A stretch of DNA of 64,000 nt from an uncultured Pontibacter sp. (GTDB lineage Bacteria; Bacteroidota; Bacteroidia; Cytophagales; Hymenobacteraceae). The number at the start of each line of letters is the position of its first letter. Positions within the stretch are counted from its first letter, which is position 1. Shown piece after piece: positions 35,667 to 44,475 of this stretch. The DNA is taken from NCBI GenBank assembly GCA_947499125.1, contig CANMMP010000001.1, forward strand, positions 992,001 through 1,056,000. The letters run 5' to 3'. Below the pieces are notes generated by a model. The model did not search any database, was not told where the DNA came from, and was given only the letters and a program-made list of their open reading frames with translations. Position numbers and translations under genes: made by a program.

Positions 35667-36068
35667 TTGCACCTACTTTATTCTACATGCCGGCCTGCTA
35701 CCTTAGCAGCCCTTATGGCTCTCGTGTTACTTGTTGCCTGCCGTGGCGACGAACCTAAACGCATGCCCGACACAATACCTGAAATAACCGGCACTATAAC
35801 CACCCTAACTCAAACTGACGCCACAAAACAAAATATTCAACTACAGATTATAGTTACAGCTACTGATAAAGAGGCAGGGCAGTATCCGCAGGCAAGTATA
35901 AAAGTGCTCGACGAGACCCTGATAGAAACGGACAAGGGCAAACGTGTAAAAGCCGGAAAACTACGGGAAGGCCAGTTAGTAAATGTATGGTTTAACGATG
36001 GCGTAATTGCGGAATCGATGCCTGTGCAGGTGAGCGCTAAAGCTATAAAAGTTAATACCCAGCCATGA
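35667..36068 (+). CDS. Small lipoprotein, unknown function
   Basis: The frame starts with TTG at 35667; the only downstream ATG (35715) would leave a signal too short for export, so the TTG start is preferred. A lipobox LLVAC ends a 25-residue signal. The mature 108 residues are strand-rich: PEITGTITTLTQT, KQNIQLQIIVTAT and LREGQLVNVWFNDG, an OB-fold-like pattern as in DUF3221-type proteins. The stop overlaps the Rieske gene start by 4 bases, so the two are coupled. Confidence 0.65.
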   Translation: MHLLYSTCRPATLAALMALVLLVACRGDEPKRMPDTIPEITGTITTLTQTDATKQNIQLQIIVTATDKEAGQYPQASIKVLDETLIETDKGKRVKAGKLREGQLVNVWFNDGVIAESMPVQVSAKAIKVNTQP

Positions 36069-36406
36069 GCAATTATACATGGCACAAAGTGTTTGACTCC
36101 CCCGAAGAAGCAGCTAACGAAGTACCGGTACGTAAGCTGAAAGAATTAAGGATCGAGAACATAAGCATCTGTTTTGCGCATACTGCAGCCGGCTTTTTTG
36201 CAGTGGCTGATGCCTGCCCGCACCTGGGCTATTCGCTAAGCAAAGGAACTACCAACTACCTGAACGAGGTGATCTGCCCATGGCACAGCTATAGGTTTAA
36301 CCTGCAGAATGGCCGGGAATGCGAGTATAAAACCAGAAATGCAACGGTTTACCCCGTAGAAACACGTACAGATGGCATTTATATCGGAATACCTGCAGCA
36401 ACTTGA
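36065..36406 (+). CDS. Rieske [2Fe-2S] ferredoxin-like protein
   Basis: A 113-residue soluble Rieske protein. Cluster ligands are visible as CPHLGYSL and CPWHSYRF, i.e. C-x-H...C-x-x-H with the expected spacing. The rest of the sequence gives the usual three-sheet fold. Family members pass electrons to oxygenases or reductases, as NirD-like or dioxygenase ferredoxins do. The neighbouring coupled lipoprotein does not reveal the partner. Confidence 0.93.
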   Translation: MSNYTWHKVFDSPEEAANEVPVRKLKELRIENISICFAHTAAGFFAVADACPHLGYSLSKGTTNYLNEVICPWHSYRFNLQNGRECEYKTRNATVYPVETRTDGIYIGIPAAT

Positions 36407-36515
36407 CATACTTTCGGTATAAGCGTGCGTATAAGCATTAAAACTACTCAGAAGTATATCTGGCTTACTTTACGTTTTACTATTACTGTGATCTGATAAT
36501 TATAAAGGCCCTATT

Positions 36516-36938
36516 ATGAAAGCGACACAGGTAAGTCAGGTTCAGTTAACTAATGCACAGGGTGAGATCTTCATGAACCTGAGCCTGGAAAAGGATTACA
36601 TTCTGGCTAAATGGAGAGGGCATATTTCGGCTGATGATGTAATTGCTGCTGCTAAGGCTTATCTGGAGTTTCTGAAACAGAACCCACACAATAAACTGTT
36701 TAACGACAAATCGGAAGTTACCGGCGACTGGCAAGACGCGAACGACTGGCTGGAATACGACTGGTTACCCAAAGCCTACGATGCCGGCTTACGTTTCATG
36801 GCTCATGTATATTCACATGGCATGTTTAGCCAGCTATCAGCCCACGACCTGCGCGAACGTGTAGACCCTCCTTTGCTTATGAAAAACTTTGTTGATAGTG
36901 AGCAAGCCATGAAGTGGCTGCTAAAAGCCAAAGTATAA
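36516..36938 (+). CDS. STAS/SpoIIAA-like small protein
   Basis: A 140-residue soluble protein with the same layout as the product of 1275-1685: a central L-E-K-D-Y-I-L-A-K-W-R-G strand, ISADDVIAAAKAYLEFL helix, KLFNDKSEVTGDW strand/loop and terminal F-V-D-S-E-Q-A-M-K-W-L-L. Its signature W-x-x-x-W region matches SpoIIAA-like family members in Bacteroidota. No partner kinase or phosphatase is nearby, so anti-sigma function cannot be claimed. Confidence 0.75.
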   Translation: MKATQVSQVQLTNAQGEIFMNLSLEKDYILAKWRGHISADDVIAAAKAYLEFLKQNPHNKLFNDKSEVTGDWQDANDWLEYDWLPKAYDAGLRFMAHVYSHGMFSQLSAHDLRERVDPPLLMKNFVDSEQAMKWLLKAKV

Positions 36939-36956
36939 AAGCAAAGCAGGTTACGC

Positions 36957-37151
36957 TTATTTTACTGCAGCGTAAGTTACAGGCGCTTCATAAACCACCT
37001 CCACGGTATCCAACATAATAGTAGCTACAGGTTCTTCGTAAAGAGTTTCAACTGTAACTGGAGCAGTAGTAGTATTTTGCACGTTGGCCACATCCTGGCA
37101 AGCAAGTCCAAAACCAAATACTGAAGCGAAAAGAACGACTAAGATTTTCAT
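36957..37151 (-). CDS. Short exported peptide, probable lipoprotein
   Basis: 64 residues. The signal MKILVVLFASVFGFGLAC has a lipobox-like FGLAC. The mature peptide is only about 47 residues, Thr/Val/Glu-rich (TTTAPVTVETLYEEPV) with a repeating V-E-x-x-Y-E-x-P-V motif that occurs twice. It has no cysteines apart from the lipidation site. Function unknown; it is convergent with the STAS-like gene. Confidence 0.65.
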   Translation of the reverse strand: MKILVVLFASVFGFGLACQDVANVQNTTTAPVTVETLYEEPVATIMLDTVEVVYEAPVTYAAVK

Positions 37152-37428
37152 AATTTTAAGTATTAATGTGAAATTGATGTTACAAATATATTATACAGTA
37201 CTATGTAATGCAAGCTACTGTTACATATATTACTACTAACTTATACCAACAACCACTTTTTGTCCGTGAACAGCCTCTTTTAGCAGATTAAAAAATGCAT
37301 GAAAAAGCGGTAATTATGACTTATTATTCAGCGAATTACATACTATAAATTATAACCCTATCTGTTGCAATTTAAAACACAGCAACTGGCATCACGTAGT
37401 AACTGAGGTATACATAAATTAAGATATT

Positions 37429-37992
37429 ATGCACCAAACTGATACTGCTATACCACCCGGCTGGAGCTATAACCCTGCCTCCTGGTCTCAGCGGTTACCT
37501 ATTGTAGGGCTCGCAATTGTGGGTTTAGGTATTGCCACTTACCTCAGCTTGTTCCAGTTAAAAGTAATTTCTGATGTGTGGGAGCCATTCTTCGGGGATG
37601 GAAGTCGTAAAATATTGACCTCAGCCACCTCCCAGATCTTACCTGTACCTGATGCCGTATTAGGCGCTTCGGGTTACCTCGTTGATGCCCTGGCAGGTAT
37701 AATAGGAGGAATAAGGCGCTGGCGAACAATGCCCTGGATCGTTATTCTATTTGGTGTATTTGTTGGTCCTTTAGGTATGATAAGCGTATTGCTGGTAGTA
37801 CTGCAACCTGTTTTGTATGATGCCTGGTGTACACTTTGCCTGGCTTCGGCAGTAATATCGGTGTTGATGATGGGACCAGCTATGGACGAAATGCTGGCCA
37901 GCATGCAATATATGAAACGGGTAAAAGATAGTAACGTGTCTTTCTGGAAAGCTTTCTGGGGATATAAAGAAGTACAGGGTAAAGTAATTTAA
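37429..37992 (+). CDS. VKOR-like membrane protein
   Basis: A 187-residue polytopic protein with four to five helices. The C-terminal helix carries DAWCTLCLASAVIS, the C-x-x-C of vitamin K epoxide reductase-type thiol oxidoreductases, and the preceding segment DAVLGASGYLVDA matches the VKOR loop-to-helix region. The pair of loop cysteines found in classical VKORs is absent (that region reads FGDGSRKILTS), so electron relay to a DsbA partner would have to differ. The SPW-repeat gene follows 2 bases later, a pairing I believe is conserved in other bacteria. Confidence 0.82.
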   Translation: MHQTDTAIPPGWSYNPASWSQRLPIVGLAIVGLGIATYLSLFQLKVISDVWEPFFGDGSRKILTSATSQILPVPDAVLGASGYLVDALAGIIGGIRRWRTMPWIVILFGVFVGPLGMISVLLVVLQPVLYDAWCTLCLASAVISVLMMGPAMDEMLASMQYMKRVKDSNVSFWKAFWGYKEVQGKVI

Positions 37993-37994
37993 TT

Positions 37995-38384
37995 ATGTGG
38001 GCACAGATCATAAACGCATTTCTGGGAATCTGGCTGATGGCCTCCCCGGCTATACTTGGCTTCTCCGACGATAAGACCATATCAGATAATGCACATATTA
38101 TAGGTCCGGTTGTGGCCACCTTTGCTGTAATTGCCTGGTGGGAAGCCACCCGGGTTGTACGCTTATATAATATACCACTAGGTCTTTGGCTTATACTTGC
38201 TCCCTGGGTTTTGGGCTACAACGAAACCACTGCTATTGCAAATGATATGCTGGTGGGTGCTGCCATTGTAGGTTTAAGTTTAGTAAAAGGTAAAATAGAA
38301 GATAGTTACGGAGGCGGCTGGTCTGGTTTATGGAAAAAAGATAGCCTGCATGCCCGCGAAGCTCGCCGGCAACCGCGCGTTTAA
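37995..38384 (+). CDS. SPW-repeat membrane protein
   Basis: 129 residues, four membrane helices in two related halves, each with an SPW-type motif: GIWLMASPAILGF and GLWLILAPWVLGYNE. The C-terminus is basic and cytoplasmic. SPW proteins have no established function. It sits 2 bases after the VKOR-like gene and is probably in the same complex or pathway. Confidence 0.88.
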   Translation: MWAQIINAFLGIWLMASPAILGFSDDKTISDNAHIIGPVVATFAVIAWWEATRVVRLYNIPLGLWLILAPWVLGYNETTAIANDMLVGAAIVGLSLVKGKIEDSYGGGWSGLWKKDSLHAREARRQPRV

Positions 38385-38416
38385 GTATATTTGCCCGGAG
38401 CAGGCAATACCAACCT

Positions 38417-39100
38417 ATGAGTAAAGTATACTATATAAGCGGCCTTGGAGCAGACGCGCGTATGTTCCAGTTTTTAAAGCTGCCTAATTATTTACCTCAG
38501 CAACATGTTAACTGGGTAGCGCCTCTTAGCCTCAACGAAAGCCTGCAAAGCTATATACAACGGCTCAAGTCGCAGATAATAGAACCGGAACCTATACTTG
38601 TCGGCCTTTCTTTTGGCGGGGTTGTCGCCATCGAGCTCAGCAAAATACTTCAGCCACGGGCTACCATTATAATATCCAGCCTGGCTACGCACCACCAACT
38701 CCCCTGGTACTACAGGCAACTAGGTAAAACAGGGCTGCATAAATGGTTACCTTTTAATCTGATGAAAGCCATCACTCCGCTGGCACCTTTCTTTTTTGGA
38801 GCACATTCTATACCTGAGCGGAAGCTGTTAAAAGAAGTGATCCTGGAAATTGACGAAACGTTTCTGCGCTGGTCTCTGAGCAGGCTCCTCGATTGGCAAC
38901 AACCCGACATACTGCCCAACCTTATACAATTACATGGCGAATCCGACCTTATACTTCCGTACCACAACAGGCCCGGGATTATAACTATACCTAAAGGCGA
39001 ACATTTAATGGTCATGCATCAGGCCGATGAAATAAGTGCTATCTTGAGCAAAATTTTAGAATCGCTATGGATAAAAACCGATATATCGCCAGAACTATAA
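38417..39100 (+). CDS. Alpha/beta hydrolase
   Basis: A 227-residue hydrolase. The oxyanion-side start reads YYISGLGADARMF; the nucleophile elbow is VGLSFGG (Ser). A likely acid lies in LHGESDLILP (Asp), and the histidine in GEHLMVMHQ. All three catalytic positions are therefore present. No signal peptide. The substrate is unknown. The next small gene starts 34 bases before its stop, so the two are translationally coupled. Confidence 0.88.
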   Translation: MSKVYYISGLGADARMFQFLKLPNYLPQQHVNWVAPLSLNESLQSYIQRLKSQIIEPEPILVGLSFGGVVAIELSKILQPRATIIISSLATHHQLPWYYRQLGKTGLHKWLPFNLMKAITPLAPFFFGAHSIPERKLLKEVILEIDETFLRWSLSRLLDWQQPDILPNLIQLHGESDLILPYHNRPGIITIPKGEHLMVMHQADEISAILSKILESLWIKTDISPEL

Positions 39101-39315
39101 ACGGCCCTGAAGTTGAGCTTACGCAGGCTACTATCATCAGAAGTAATAACCTGTACCCGTTTGGCCGCCACAACTATGCCATTTACGAAGCTCCGGATGG
39201 CCTGTTCGTGAAAGGCCTAAACAACGGCGAACGCGAAATTATGCTGACTTCATTTGAGCTTATCAGCGAAGAGGAAGCACGTAGTTATGATCATCCTTAT
39301 TTCAGAGAAGACTAA
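39067..39315 (+). CDS. Small conserved protein, unknown
   Basis: 82 residues, overlapping the hydrolase gene by 34 bases in another frame and followed 3 bases later by the FAD oxidoreductase gene. It is soluble and strand-rich (YIARTINGPEVELTQATI, GRHNYAIYEAPDGLFVKGL). Its position inside a tight gene string supports it being real; no function is recognised. Confidence 0.7.
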   Translation: MDKNRYIARTINGPEVELTQATIIRSNNLYPFGRHNYAIYEAPDGLFVKGLNNGEREIMLTSFELISEEEARSYDHPYFRED

Positions 39316-39318
39316 ACC

Positions 39319-40458
39319 ATGCAATTCAGTTTTTGGGAGCAGGACACCTACTTTAGCGATATTGATGTACTAATAATTGGCAGCGGTATAGTTGGCCTTA
39401 ACGCTGCCCTGCACCTGAAAACCACTCAACCCAAGTTAAAAGTAGTAGTAGCCGAGCGTGGCTTACTGCCTACTGGCGCCAGTTCCAAAAATGCCGGTTT
39501 TGCCTGTTTCGGCAGCCCCTCCGAATTGCTCGACGACCTGAGCCACCACACCGAGAATGAAGTTTTTAGCCTCGTAGAGCGCCGCTGGAAAGGCTTACAA
39601 CGCCTGCGCCAGAACTTAGGTGACTCAACTATAGATTTCCATAACTGGGGCGGTTATGAGCTTTTTGAACTTAGCCAGCACGAACTATACGAGCAAAGCC
39701 TCGACCTGATTCCCTATCTTAACAAGCAACTGCAACCTATAATAGGTGAGCCACAGGTCTATCAGACAGCCGACAATGAGATCCGTAATTTTGGGTTTAA
39801 GGGCGTAGCCCATTTACTCCTAAACACCGCAGAAGGCCAGATAGATACCGGCAAAATGATCCTGGCTCTGACCCGGAAAGTACAGGCAATCGGTGTTATT
39901 ATACTTAACAACCTGGAAATTCTGGAACTGCACGACAATGGAACAAGTATAGAAGCCACCACAGCGAAAGGAATAACTATAAAAGCTCGGACAGCCTTAG
40001 TTGCCACCAATGGATTTGCGAAACAATTGTTGCCACAAATACAGGTGCAGCCTGCCCGGGCACAAGTGCTTGTTACCAAACCTATACCTAACCTTCAACT
40101 TAAAGGTACTTTCCATTACGACAGGGGCTATTATTACTTCCGCAACATCGGAGACCGGGTATTATTTGGCGGTGGCCGCAACCTCGATTTTAAAGCCGAA
40201 GAAACCACCGAAATGGTGCTAACCGACCTGGTACAAAACAAACTGGAAGAACTTTTACGACAGGTTATACTTCCGGAAACACCTTTTGAAGTAGAACAAC
40301 GCTGGAGTGGCATTATGGGCGTAGGCACCGAAAAGACAACTATAGTTCAGGCGGTTTCTGAGAGAGTTTGCTGTGCTGTGCGCATGGGCGGTATGGGTAT
40401 AGCCATCGGCTCGCTGGTAGGTGAGGAAGGCGCTGAACTGGTTTTGCAGCAACTATAG
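39319..40458 (+). CDS. FAD-dependent oxidoreductase (DAO family)
   Basis: A 379-residue flavoprotein. The dinucleotide-binding motif is VLIIGSGIVGLNAALHL near residue 17, followed by VVVAERG. The GASSKNAGFAC block is typical of DAO-type amine oxidases, and the C-terminal RWSGIMGVGTEK and GGMGIAIGSLVGEE segments close the FAD site. It probably oxidises an amino acid or amine. It is the third gene in the hydrolase string. Confidence 0.92.
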   Translation: MQFSFWEQDTYFSDIDVLIIGSGIVGLNAALHLKTTQPKLKVVVAERGLLPTGASSKNAGFACFGSPSELLDDLSHHTENEVFSLVERRWKGLQRLRQNLGDSTIDFHNWGGYELFELSQHELYEQSLDLIPYLNKQLQPIIGEPQVYQTADNEIRNFGFKGVAHLLLNTAEGQIDTGKMILALTRKVQAIGVIILNNLEILELHDNGTSIEATTAKGITIKARTALVATNGFAKQLLPQIQVQPARAQVLVTKPIPNLQLKGTFHYDRGYYYFRNIGDRVLFGGGRNLDFKAEETTEMVLTDLVQNKLEELLRQVILPETPFEVEQRWSGIMGVGTEKTTIVQAVSERVCCAVRMGGMGIAIGSLVGEEGAELVLQQL

Positions 40459-40565
40459 TTTTAACCCCATTCTACTAACTCAATAATTTATTATCGATTT
40501 ACGATAAATTTTTATTGATTATTCAAATTATTCCTATACATTTGTTTAAACCTAAACAAAACCAG

Positions 40566-41150
40566 ATGGAAAGGAATAAGCTTCTCTCAATTGCGCTGGC
40601 AGTTAGTAATATCTTCCGCATATTAATAATTGCCTTTATTACCCTGTTCACTTTTGGCATTATACATTACCAGTTTAGCCCGGAAATGTATAGCAATATT
40701 GAACTGTCTGATTTCGACTTTAAAAATTCATCCAGTTTATCTACATCAAGCTTCGAGACCACATCGGTTATCGGCACAAAACCTATCAGCCATGATGCGG
40801 TAAAAATTCAGGATGCCAGCAATTTATCGCTTATTGTTTTATACCTGCAAAGTGTAGTTATACTTGGCATCTGGATACTTATACTTCAGCAGATAAGCCA
40901 ACTGATAAGATCGGTTAAAGCACTGGAAACTTTCCGGGAGAGCAACAGCACTACGTTCCGGATGATAGGCCGCTATTGCTTTATGCTGTTTATAATTTCC
41001 GGGTTCAGGTGGATGGAAACGGACACCGCCTCGTTTATGGGCATCTATATTAATTACCTGCCTTTGATATGTATGTTAGGCGCTTTTATACTTGCCGAGA
41101 TATTTAAAGAAGGAAACAAACTTCACGAAGCAGAACAACTGACGATATAA
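40566..41150 (+). CDS. DUF2975-family membrane protein
   Basis: The frame opens at 40515, but the ATG at 40566 (MERNKLLSIALAV) is preferred; it gives 194 residues. Four membrane helices with a large loop between the first two, as in DUF2975 proteins, and a conserved LIRSVKALETFRESNSTTFRMIG segment. Its stop overlaps the start of an HTH gene (TAATG). DUF2975 membrane proteins are regularly encoded next to such YozG-like Xre regulators, so they form a probable regulator/membrane pair whose signal is unknown. Confidence 0.87.
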   Translation: MERNKLLSIALAVSNIFRILIIAFITLFTFGIIHYQFSPEMYSNIELSDFDFKNSSSLSTSSFETTSVIGTKPISHDAVKIQDASNLSLIVLYLQSVVILGIWILILQQISQLIRSVKALETFRESNSTTFRMIGRYCFMLFIISGFRWMETDTASFMGIYINYLPLICMLGAFILAEIFKEGNKLHEAEQLTI

Positions 41151-41362
41151 TGGCGATTATTGTAAACCTGGACGTGATGATGGCCAAACGAAAGATGTCT
41201 TTATCGGAGCTTTCGGAGCGGGTGGGACTAACGTTAGCAAATTTATCTGTACTTAAAACCGGCAAAGCCAAAGCTGTACGGTTCTCAACTTTAAACCAGA
41301 TATGCGAAGTATTGGATTGCCAACCAGGCGATATACTGGAGTTCCGGACGGAGGAAGTTTAA
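41150..41362 (+). CDS. Xre/Cro-type helix-turn-helix regulator (YozG-like)
   Basis: 70 residues making up little more than one HTH: MSLSELSERVGLTLANLSVLKTGKAKAVRFSTL includes the two DNA-binding helices, and LDCQPGDILEF is the closing block typical of the YozG group. The start codon overlaps the DUF2975 stop by one base. It probably controls its own operon. Confidence 0.93.
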   Translation: MAIIVNLDVMMAKRKMSLSELSERVGLTLANLSVLKTGKAKAVRFSTLNQICEVLDCQPGDILEFRTEEV

Positions 41363-41376
41363 TGTATAACCTATAA

Positions 41377-41411
41377 AAAAAGGGAAGTTGCTATAAGTAA
41401 CTTCCCTTTTT
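41377..41411. terminator. Terminator after the DUF2975-HTH operon
   Basis: Stem AAAAGGGAAGTT pairs with AACTTCCCTTTT around a short loop; A and T tracts on the two sides make it usable in both directions. Confidence 0.88.
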
Positions 41412-41432
41412 AATTCATGATCATAATATCGG

Positions 41433-41642
41433 CTATGTCGTTATCCATCGGTTGTTTGAGTTTTGGTGCATGTGTGTTAACTGGCGTGTATTTTCCTTTT
41501 CGGCTCTGTAAAATTGCTGGTACTCGTCCTCGCTGAGTTCTTCGCGCAAAGCAATATGGAACTGTGCGAGCTCCGGATACAGCTGGTTCCGCTCAGAGCG
41601 CTCCTGAGGGCTGTCCACGTTAAAGTCATAAAAGCTTTTCAT
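41433..41642 (-). CDS. Small hydrophilic protein, unknown
   Basis: 69 residues, highly charged, with a predicted helix (LYPELAQFHIALREELSEDEYQQFYRAE) and a His/Asn-rich tail. Not secreted, no known motif. The composition is protein-like and the start ATG is clear; the downstream neighbour is the terminator of the HTH operon. Confidence 0.55.
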   Translation of the reverse strand: MKSFYDFNVDSPQERSERNQLYPELAQFHIALREELSEDEYQQFYRAEKENTRQLTHMHQNSNNRWITT

Positions 41643-41781
41643 GGTTTGTTTTAGGTTTTAAATAATTGATTTATAATTTGTTGAGAGCATTAATACTCCA
41701 TACTTACATGAATTGTTGTATATATAGTAAGCAAATGCTCAAGTGTTGCAATTGCTACTTTTTATAATACCAAAAACAAAA

Positions 41782-41804
41782 GGCTATACTTATAAAGTAT
41801 AGCC
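41782..41804. repeat. Perfect hairpin built from the TATACTT word
   Basis: GGCTATACTT and AAGTATAGCC flank a 3-base centre. It could be a weak terminator; neither flank has a gene end within 100 bases. The surrounding gap 41643-42109 has, apart from this, the 25-residue frame and a terminator, nothing else I can support. Confidence 0.6.
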
Positions 41805-41883
41805 AAAACCTGACACAATCTCATCCTCTAAATACAGCTAACCGCTGTTACATAAGGCCTAGTTATAACTGTTTTTAAACTTG

Positions 41884-41961
41884 TTATACAATAGCTGCTA
41901 ACGAGCCTAACATAAACACTGCTACTAAAATATAAGCAATAAAGCTTTTAAGATCTTTCAT
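41884..41961 (-). CDS. Possible 25-residue membrane peptide
   Basis: ATG to TAA on the minus strand: MKDLKSF followed by about 18 hydrophobic residues (IAYILVAVFMLGSLAAIV). The purine-rich AGAAGAG lies three bases before the ATG, which would help translation. Charge pattern fits one membrane span with the N-terminus inside. It is too short for certainty. Confidence 0.42.
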   Translation of the reverse strand: MKDLKSFIAYILVAVFMLGSLAAIV

Positions 41962-42055
41962 ATCTCTTCTGTTAAAAACGGCTGTTTCAATCTTCTATGG
42001 CAGCCTTAGAAATAGTAGTTCAACAGTTATGCCAGTTTTATACTTGCTGAAAATA

Positions 42056-42085
42056 AAACAGCCCGACTTTTTAGCCGGGCTGTTT
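42056..42085. terminator. Terminator after the 42110 gene
   Basis: Stem AAACAGCCCG (42056-42065) pairs with CGGGCTGTTT (42076-42085). It lies 25 bases beyond the stop of the minus-strand gene. Confidence 0.85.
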
Positions 42086-42109
42086 AAAAGAAATTGAAAT
42101 AATGTGCTC

Positions 42110-42619
42110 TTAACGGATCACCATAAAGAACATAAAGAAAATGATAAGCAGCACTAGCACATTATTGGCATTCACTTTTAAGTATAGCACAGTGCTAATC
42201 AACAATTCTTTATCTACTTCGGGCAATTCCCCGGAAACATGCGCCTCACCCTTACTTGTAAAACTAAAAGCGGGCTGCGTAAATTGAAGAACGGTTTCAC
42301 CGGCAGCATTCAACACTTTCCAATTATTTGAGAAACTCTCCGATACAATCTTATAGTTATCGCCGCGACTGAGCACCAGCAGCGTATCGCCGAACATGGC
42401 GGTGCGGGCTTCGGCTATTTTTTCGCCATCGCGCAGCACATCATACGCCTGCTTAAACATACCCTGCGAGGCAAAAGTCAGCTCGTCGTTACCGGAAGTA
42501 TAAACCGCATTCTGGCTGTTCCATTTATCAAATTTAAGGGCACTTGGTTGCTCGGCTGCACCGTGTATGTCGTATACATGGCCCCAGGTGTCTTTTTGTT
42601 TCCAGGTAAGTAACTGCAT
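42110..42619 (-). CDS. Tail-anchored protein, unknown function
   Basis: 169 residues. The first 140 are strand-rich with repeated W/F-G-x-x-Y-D-I-like patterns (TWGHVYDIHGAAEQPSALKF) suggestive of a Tubby/LURP-like barrel. A single hydrophobic helix at the very C-terminus (NNVLVLLIIFFMFFMVIR) would anchor it in the inner membrane. It lies 3 bases downstream of the M49-like peptidase gene, so they are co-transcribed. No function is recognised. Confidence 0.75.
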   Translation of the reverse strand: MQLLTWKQKDTWGHVYDIHGAAEQPSALKFDKWNSQNAVYTSGNDELTFASQGMFKQAYDVLRDGEKIAEARTAMFGDTLLVLSRGDNYKIVSESFSNNWKVLNAAGETVLQFTQPAFSFTSKGEAHVSGELPEVDKELLISTVLYLKVNANNVLVLLIIFFMFFMVIR

Positions 42620-42622
42620 GTG

Positions 42623-44290
42623 TTATTTATTTAACCCAAGTACATCCACGCCCTGCTCAAATACCACATCTACCGGAATATTGGCTTCGCTCAGGCGGTC
42701 GAGGTCGGCTTGCAGGTTAGCGTCAACCAAGCCTTGTTCATCTAATAATTTACCTACACCGGCATAGTCGCCATTGCCTTGCAGCGTCAGTATCTTTTCA
42801 GATAGCTTATTCATGGCTTCGCGCATTTTGGTATAGTTCACTTTATACCTACCTGTAGCCTCATCGCGCTCAAAAGCACCGTTCTCTTTAAAGAAATTGA
42901 AGCGTACCATGTTGGCCTTGCCATGCGCGCTGGATGCACCAAAACGCACCGAACGGAAAATGCCAGCCAGGAACGTAGTATAATAATCTTCCAGGCTGCC
43001 TTCTACTTCGCCTTTTTCGTGTAGCTGCGTGATCATGTATAAACCAAGTATATCAGCTTTGCCTTCTTCCAGGGCCGATGCATGCTCTTTCAGGGCCTCG
43101 CGTACAGTACCTTTATTGTTTACCGTATTTTTTATACCTAAACCGTGCGCCACTTCATGGAACATGGTGTTGGCAAAAAAGGCATCGAACGTGATGTGTT
43201 TCTGCTGCTCTTCAACTATAAGCTCATCTGCAATTGGCACCAGAATTTTATCAAACTTGGCGCGCATGGCGTTTTTAAGCTGCAGGCGACGAGTGCCTTT
43301 TTTCAGCTGTACTTCTTCGTCGTTTGGCAGGTTAATAGCTATAGTTTTGCTACCCGCGTTGCTATCGCCACCATAAAATACTACATCGTAGGCATTCAGG
43401 TCAGAGTCGGTGCCCGGGGTTTCTTTTTTATAGTTGGCAGCCACTGGCAGGCCACGCTGTAGTTCCGGTAAAAAAGCCGCATACTTGGCTAAGCGTTGGC
43501 TCCACTCCTGGTCTTTTATCAGCACGTAAGCTTCGTGGGCAGCCTTGTAGCCAAACAACTGGTCTTCATAAGTTTCAATCGGACCGATCACGACATCAAT
43601 CGTGTTGTTTTTCATGTCCATCCAGGCCAGGTCGCTTGGCTGGTAATTATCATCCAGCAGGGCCTGAGCACGCAGGGTCAGGTACTTTTTAAGGCCGGCA
43701 TCTTCGGCAAGGGCAGCGGCTTGTTTCAGCAGGTCCGATGCCTTCTTAACCTCATCTTTAAACTGCACATGGTAAGGCACTGTTATTAGTTTGCCACTCG
43801 CATCGCGACGCACGAATGTATACAGGCTGGCTTTGTCTTTCAGGTCGGCCTGTTCAAACTCTTCCTTGGTAATGTCGGCCGGATAAAAGTTGGCACCTGC
43901 CGGCTTCTGGCCTACACCATCTATAAAAGGCTCGTTGTTGTTCAAACGGTCCCAGGGGCCATAGTTTATATTTACAAATTCTTTGGCAGCATCACTGTTC
44001 AGGGCTGTCAGCAGAGAGTCGCCATTGCCATAGGCCTCGTACCAGAACAACTTATCCATTATCTGGCCTGCTTCTATCAGCAGCGGAATCATCTGGCGTT
44101 CTTTCTCAGTCAGTTTGCTTACGTCGGCTGTCAGCGTAAACGAAGTATACATGTCCAGCTTCTTCTGCAGGTTATCGGTGGCCGCAGTTTCGGTTGGAGT
44201 AGTTGTAGTTTCGTCGGTTGTGGTGGTGCTGGTACAGCCAAAAGTAGCCGCAGCTAATGCCGAAGCCAGAAATATGTGCGTTGATCTCAT
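42623..44290 (-). CDS. Exported zinc metallopeptidase, dipeptidyl-peptidase III (M49)-like
   Basis: A 555-residue lipoprotein (lipobox AATFGC) with a Thr-rich linker. Catalytic region: FHEVAHGLG provides an H-E-x-x-H zinc motif, and EEGKADILGLY the downstream Glu, corresponding to H-E-L-L-G-H and E-E-C-R-A-E in M49 enzymes. The motif is one residue shorter than the classical hexapeptide. Family members release dipeptides from peptide N-termini; Bacteroidota also have periplasmic variants of unknown substrate. It forms an operon with the tail-anchored protein. Confidence 0.85.
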   Translation of the reverse strand: MRSTHIFLASALAAATFGCTSTTTTDETTTTPTETAATDNLQKKLDMYTSFTLTADVSKLTEKERQMIPLLIEAGQIMDKLFWYEAYGNGDSLLTALNSDAAKEFVNINYGPWDRLNNNEPFIDGVGQKPAGANFYPADITKEEFEQADLKDKASLYTFVRRDASGKLITVPYHVQFKDEVKKASDLLKQAAALAEDAGLKKYLTLRAQALLDDNYQPSDLAWMDMKNNTIDVVIGPIETYEDQLFGYKAAHEAYVLIKDQEWSQRLAKYAAFLPELQRGLPVAANYKKETPGTDSDLNAYDVVFYGGDSNAGSKTIAINLPNDEEVQLKKGTRRLQLKNAMRAKFDKILVPIADELIVEEQQKHITFDAFFANTMFHEVAHGLGIKNTVNNKGTVREALKEHASALEEGKADILGLYMITQLHEKGEVEGSLEDYYTTFLAGIFRSVRFGASSAHGKANMVRFNFFKENGAFERDEATGRYKVNYTKMREAMNKLSEKILTLQGNGDYAGVGKLLDEQGLVDANLQADLDRLSEANIPVDVVFEQGVDVLGLNK

Positions 44291-44420
44291 TATAGTTTTA
44301 TTTGTTTCAGGAGGGAAGATAAGAAATTTTAAAGTGGAGTGAAAATGAGACTCTTGTACAAGTATAAACTATAGCTATGTTCTTATACTTGATCAGATGT
44401 ACAGTTAAGCCACAAAAAAA

Positions 44421-44451
44421 AGAGATGAAGCTATAAATAAGCCTCATCTCT
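44421..44451 (-). terminator. Terminator after the 44476 lipoprotein gene
   Basis: On the minus strand AGAGATGA and TCATCTCT form the stem, followed by a run of Ts (T8). It lies 25 bases beyond the stop. Confidence 0.88.
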
Positions 44452-44475
44452 TCCAACTATAAATAGTTAAGTGAA

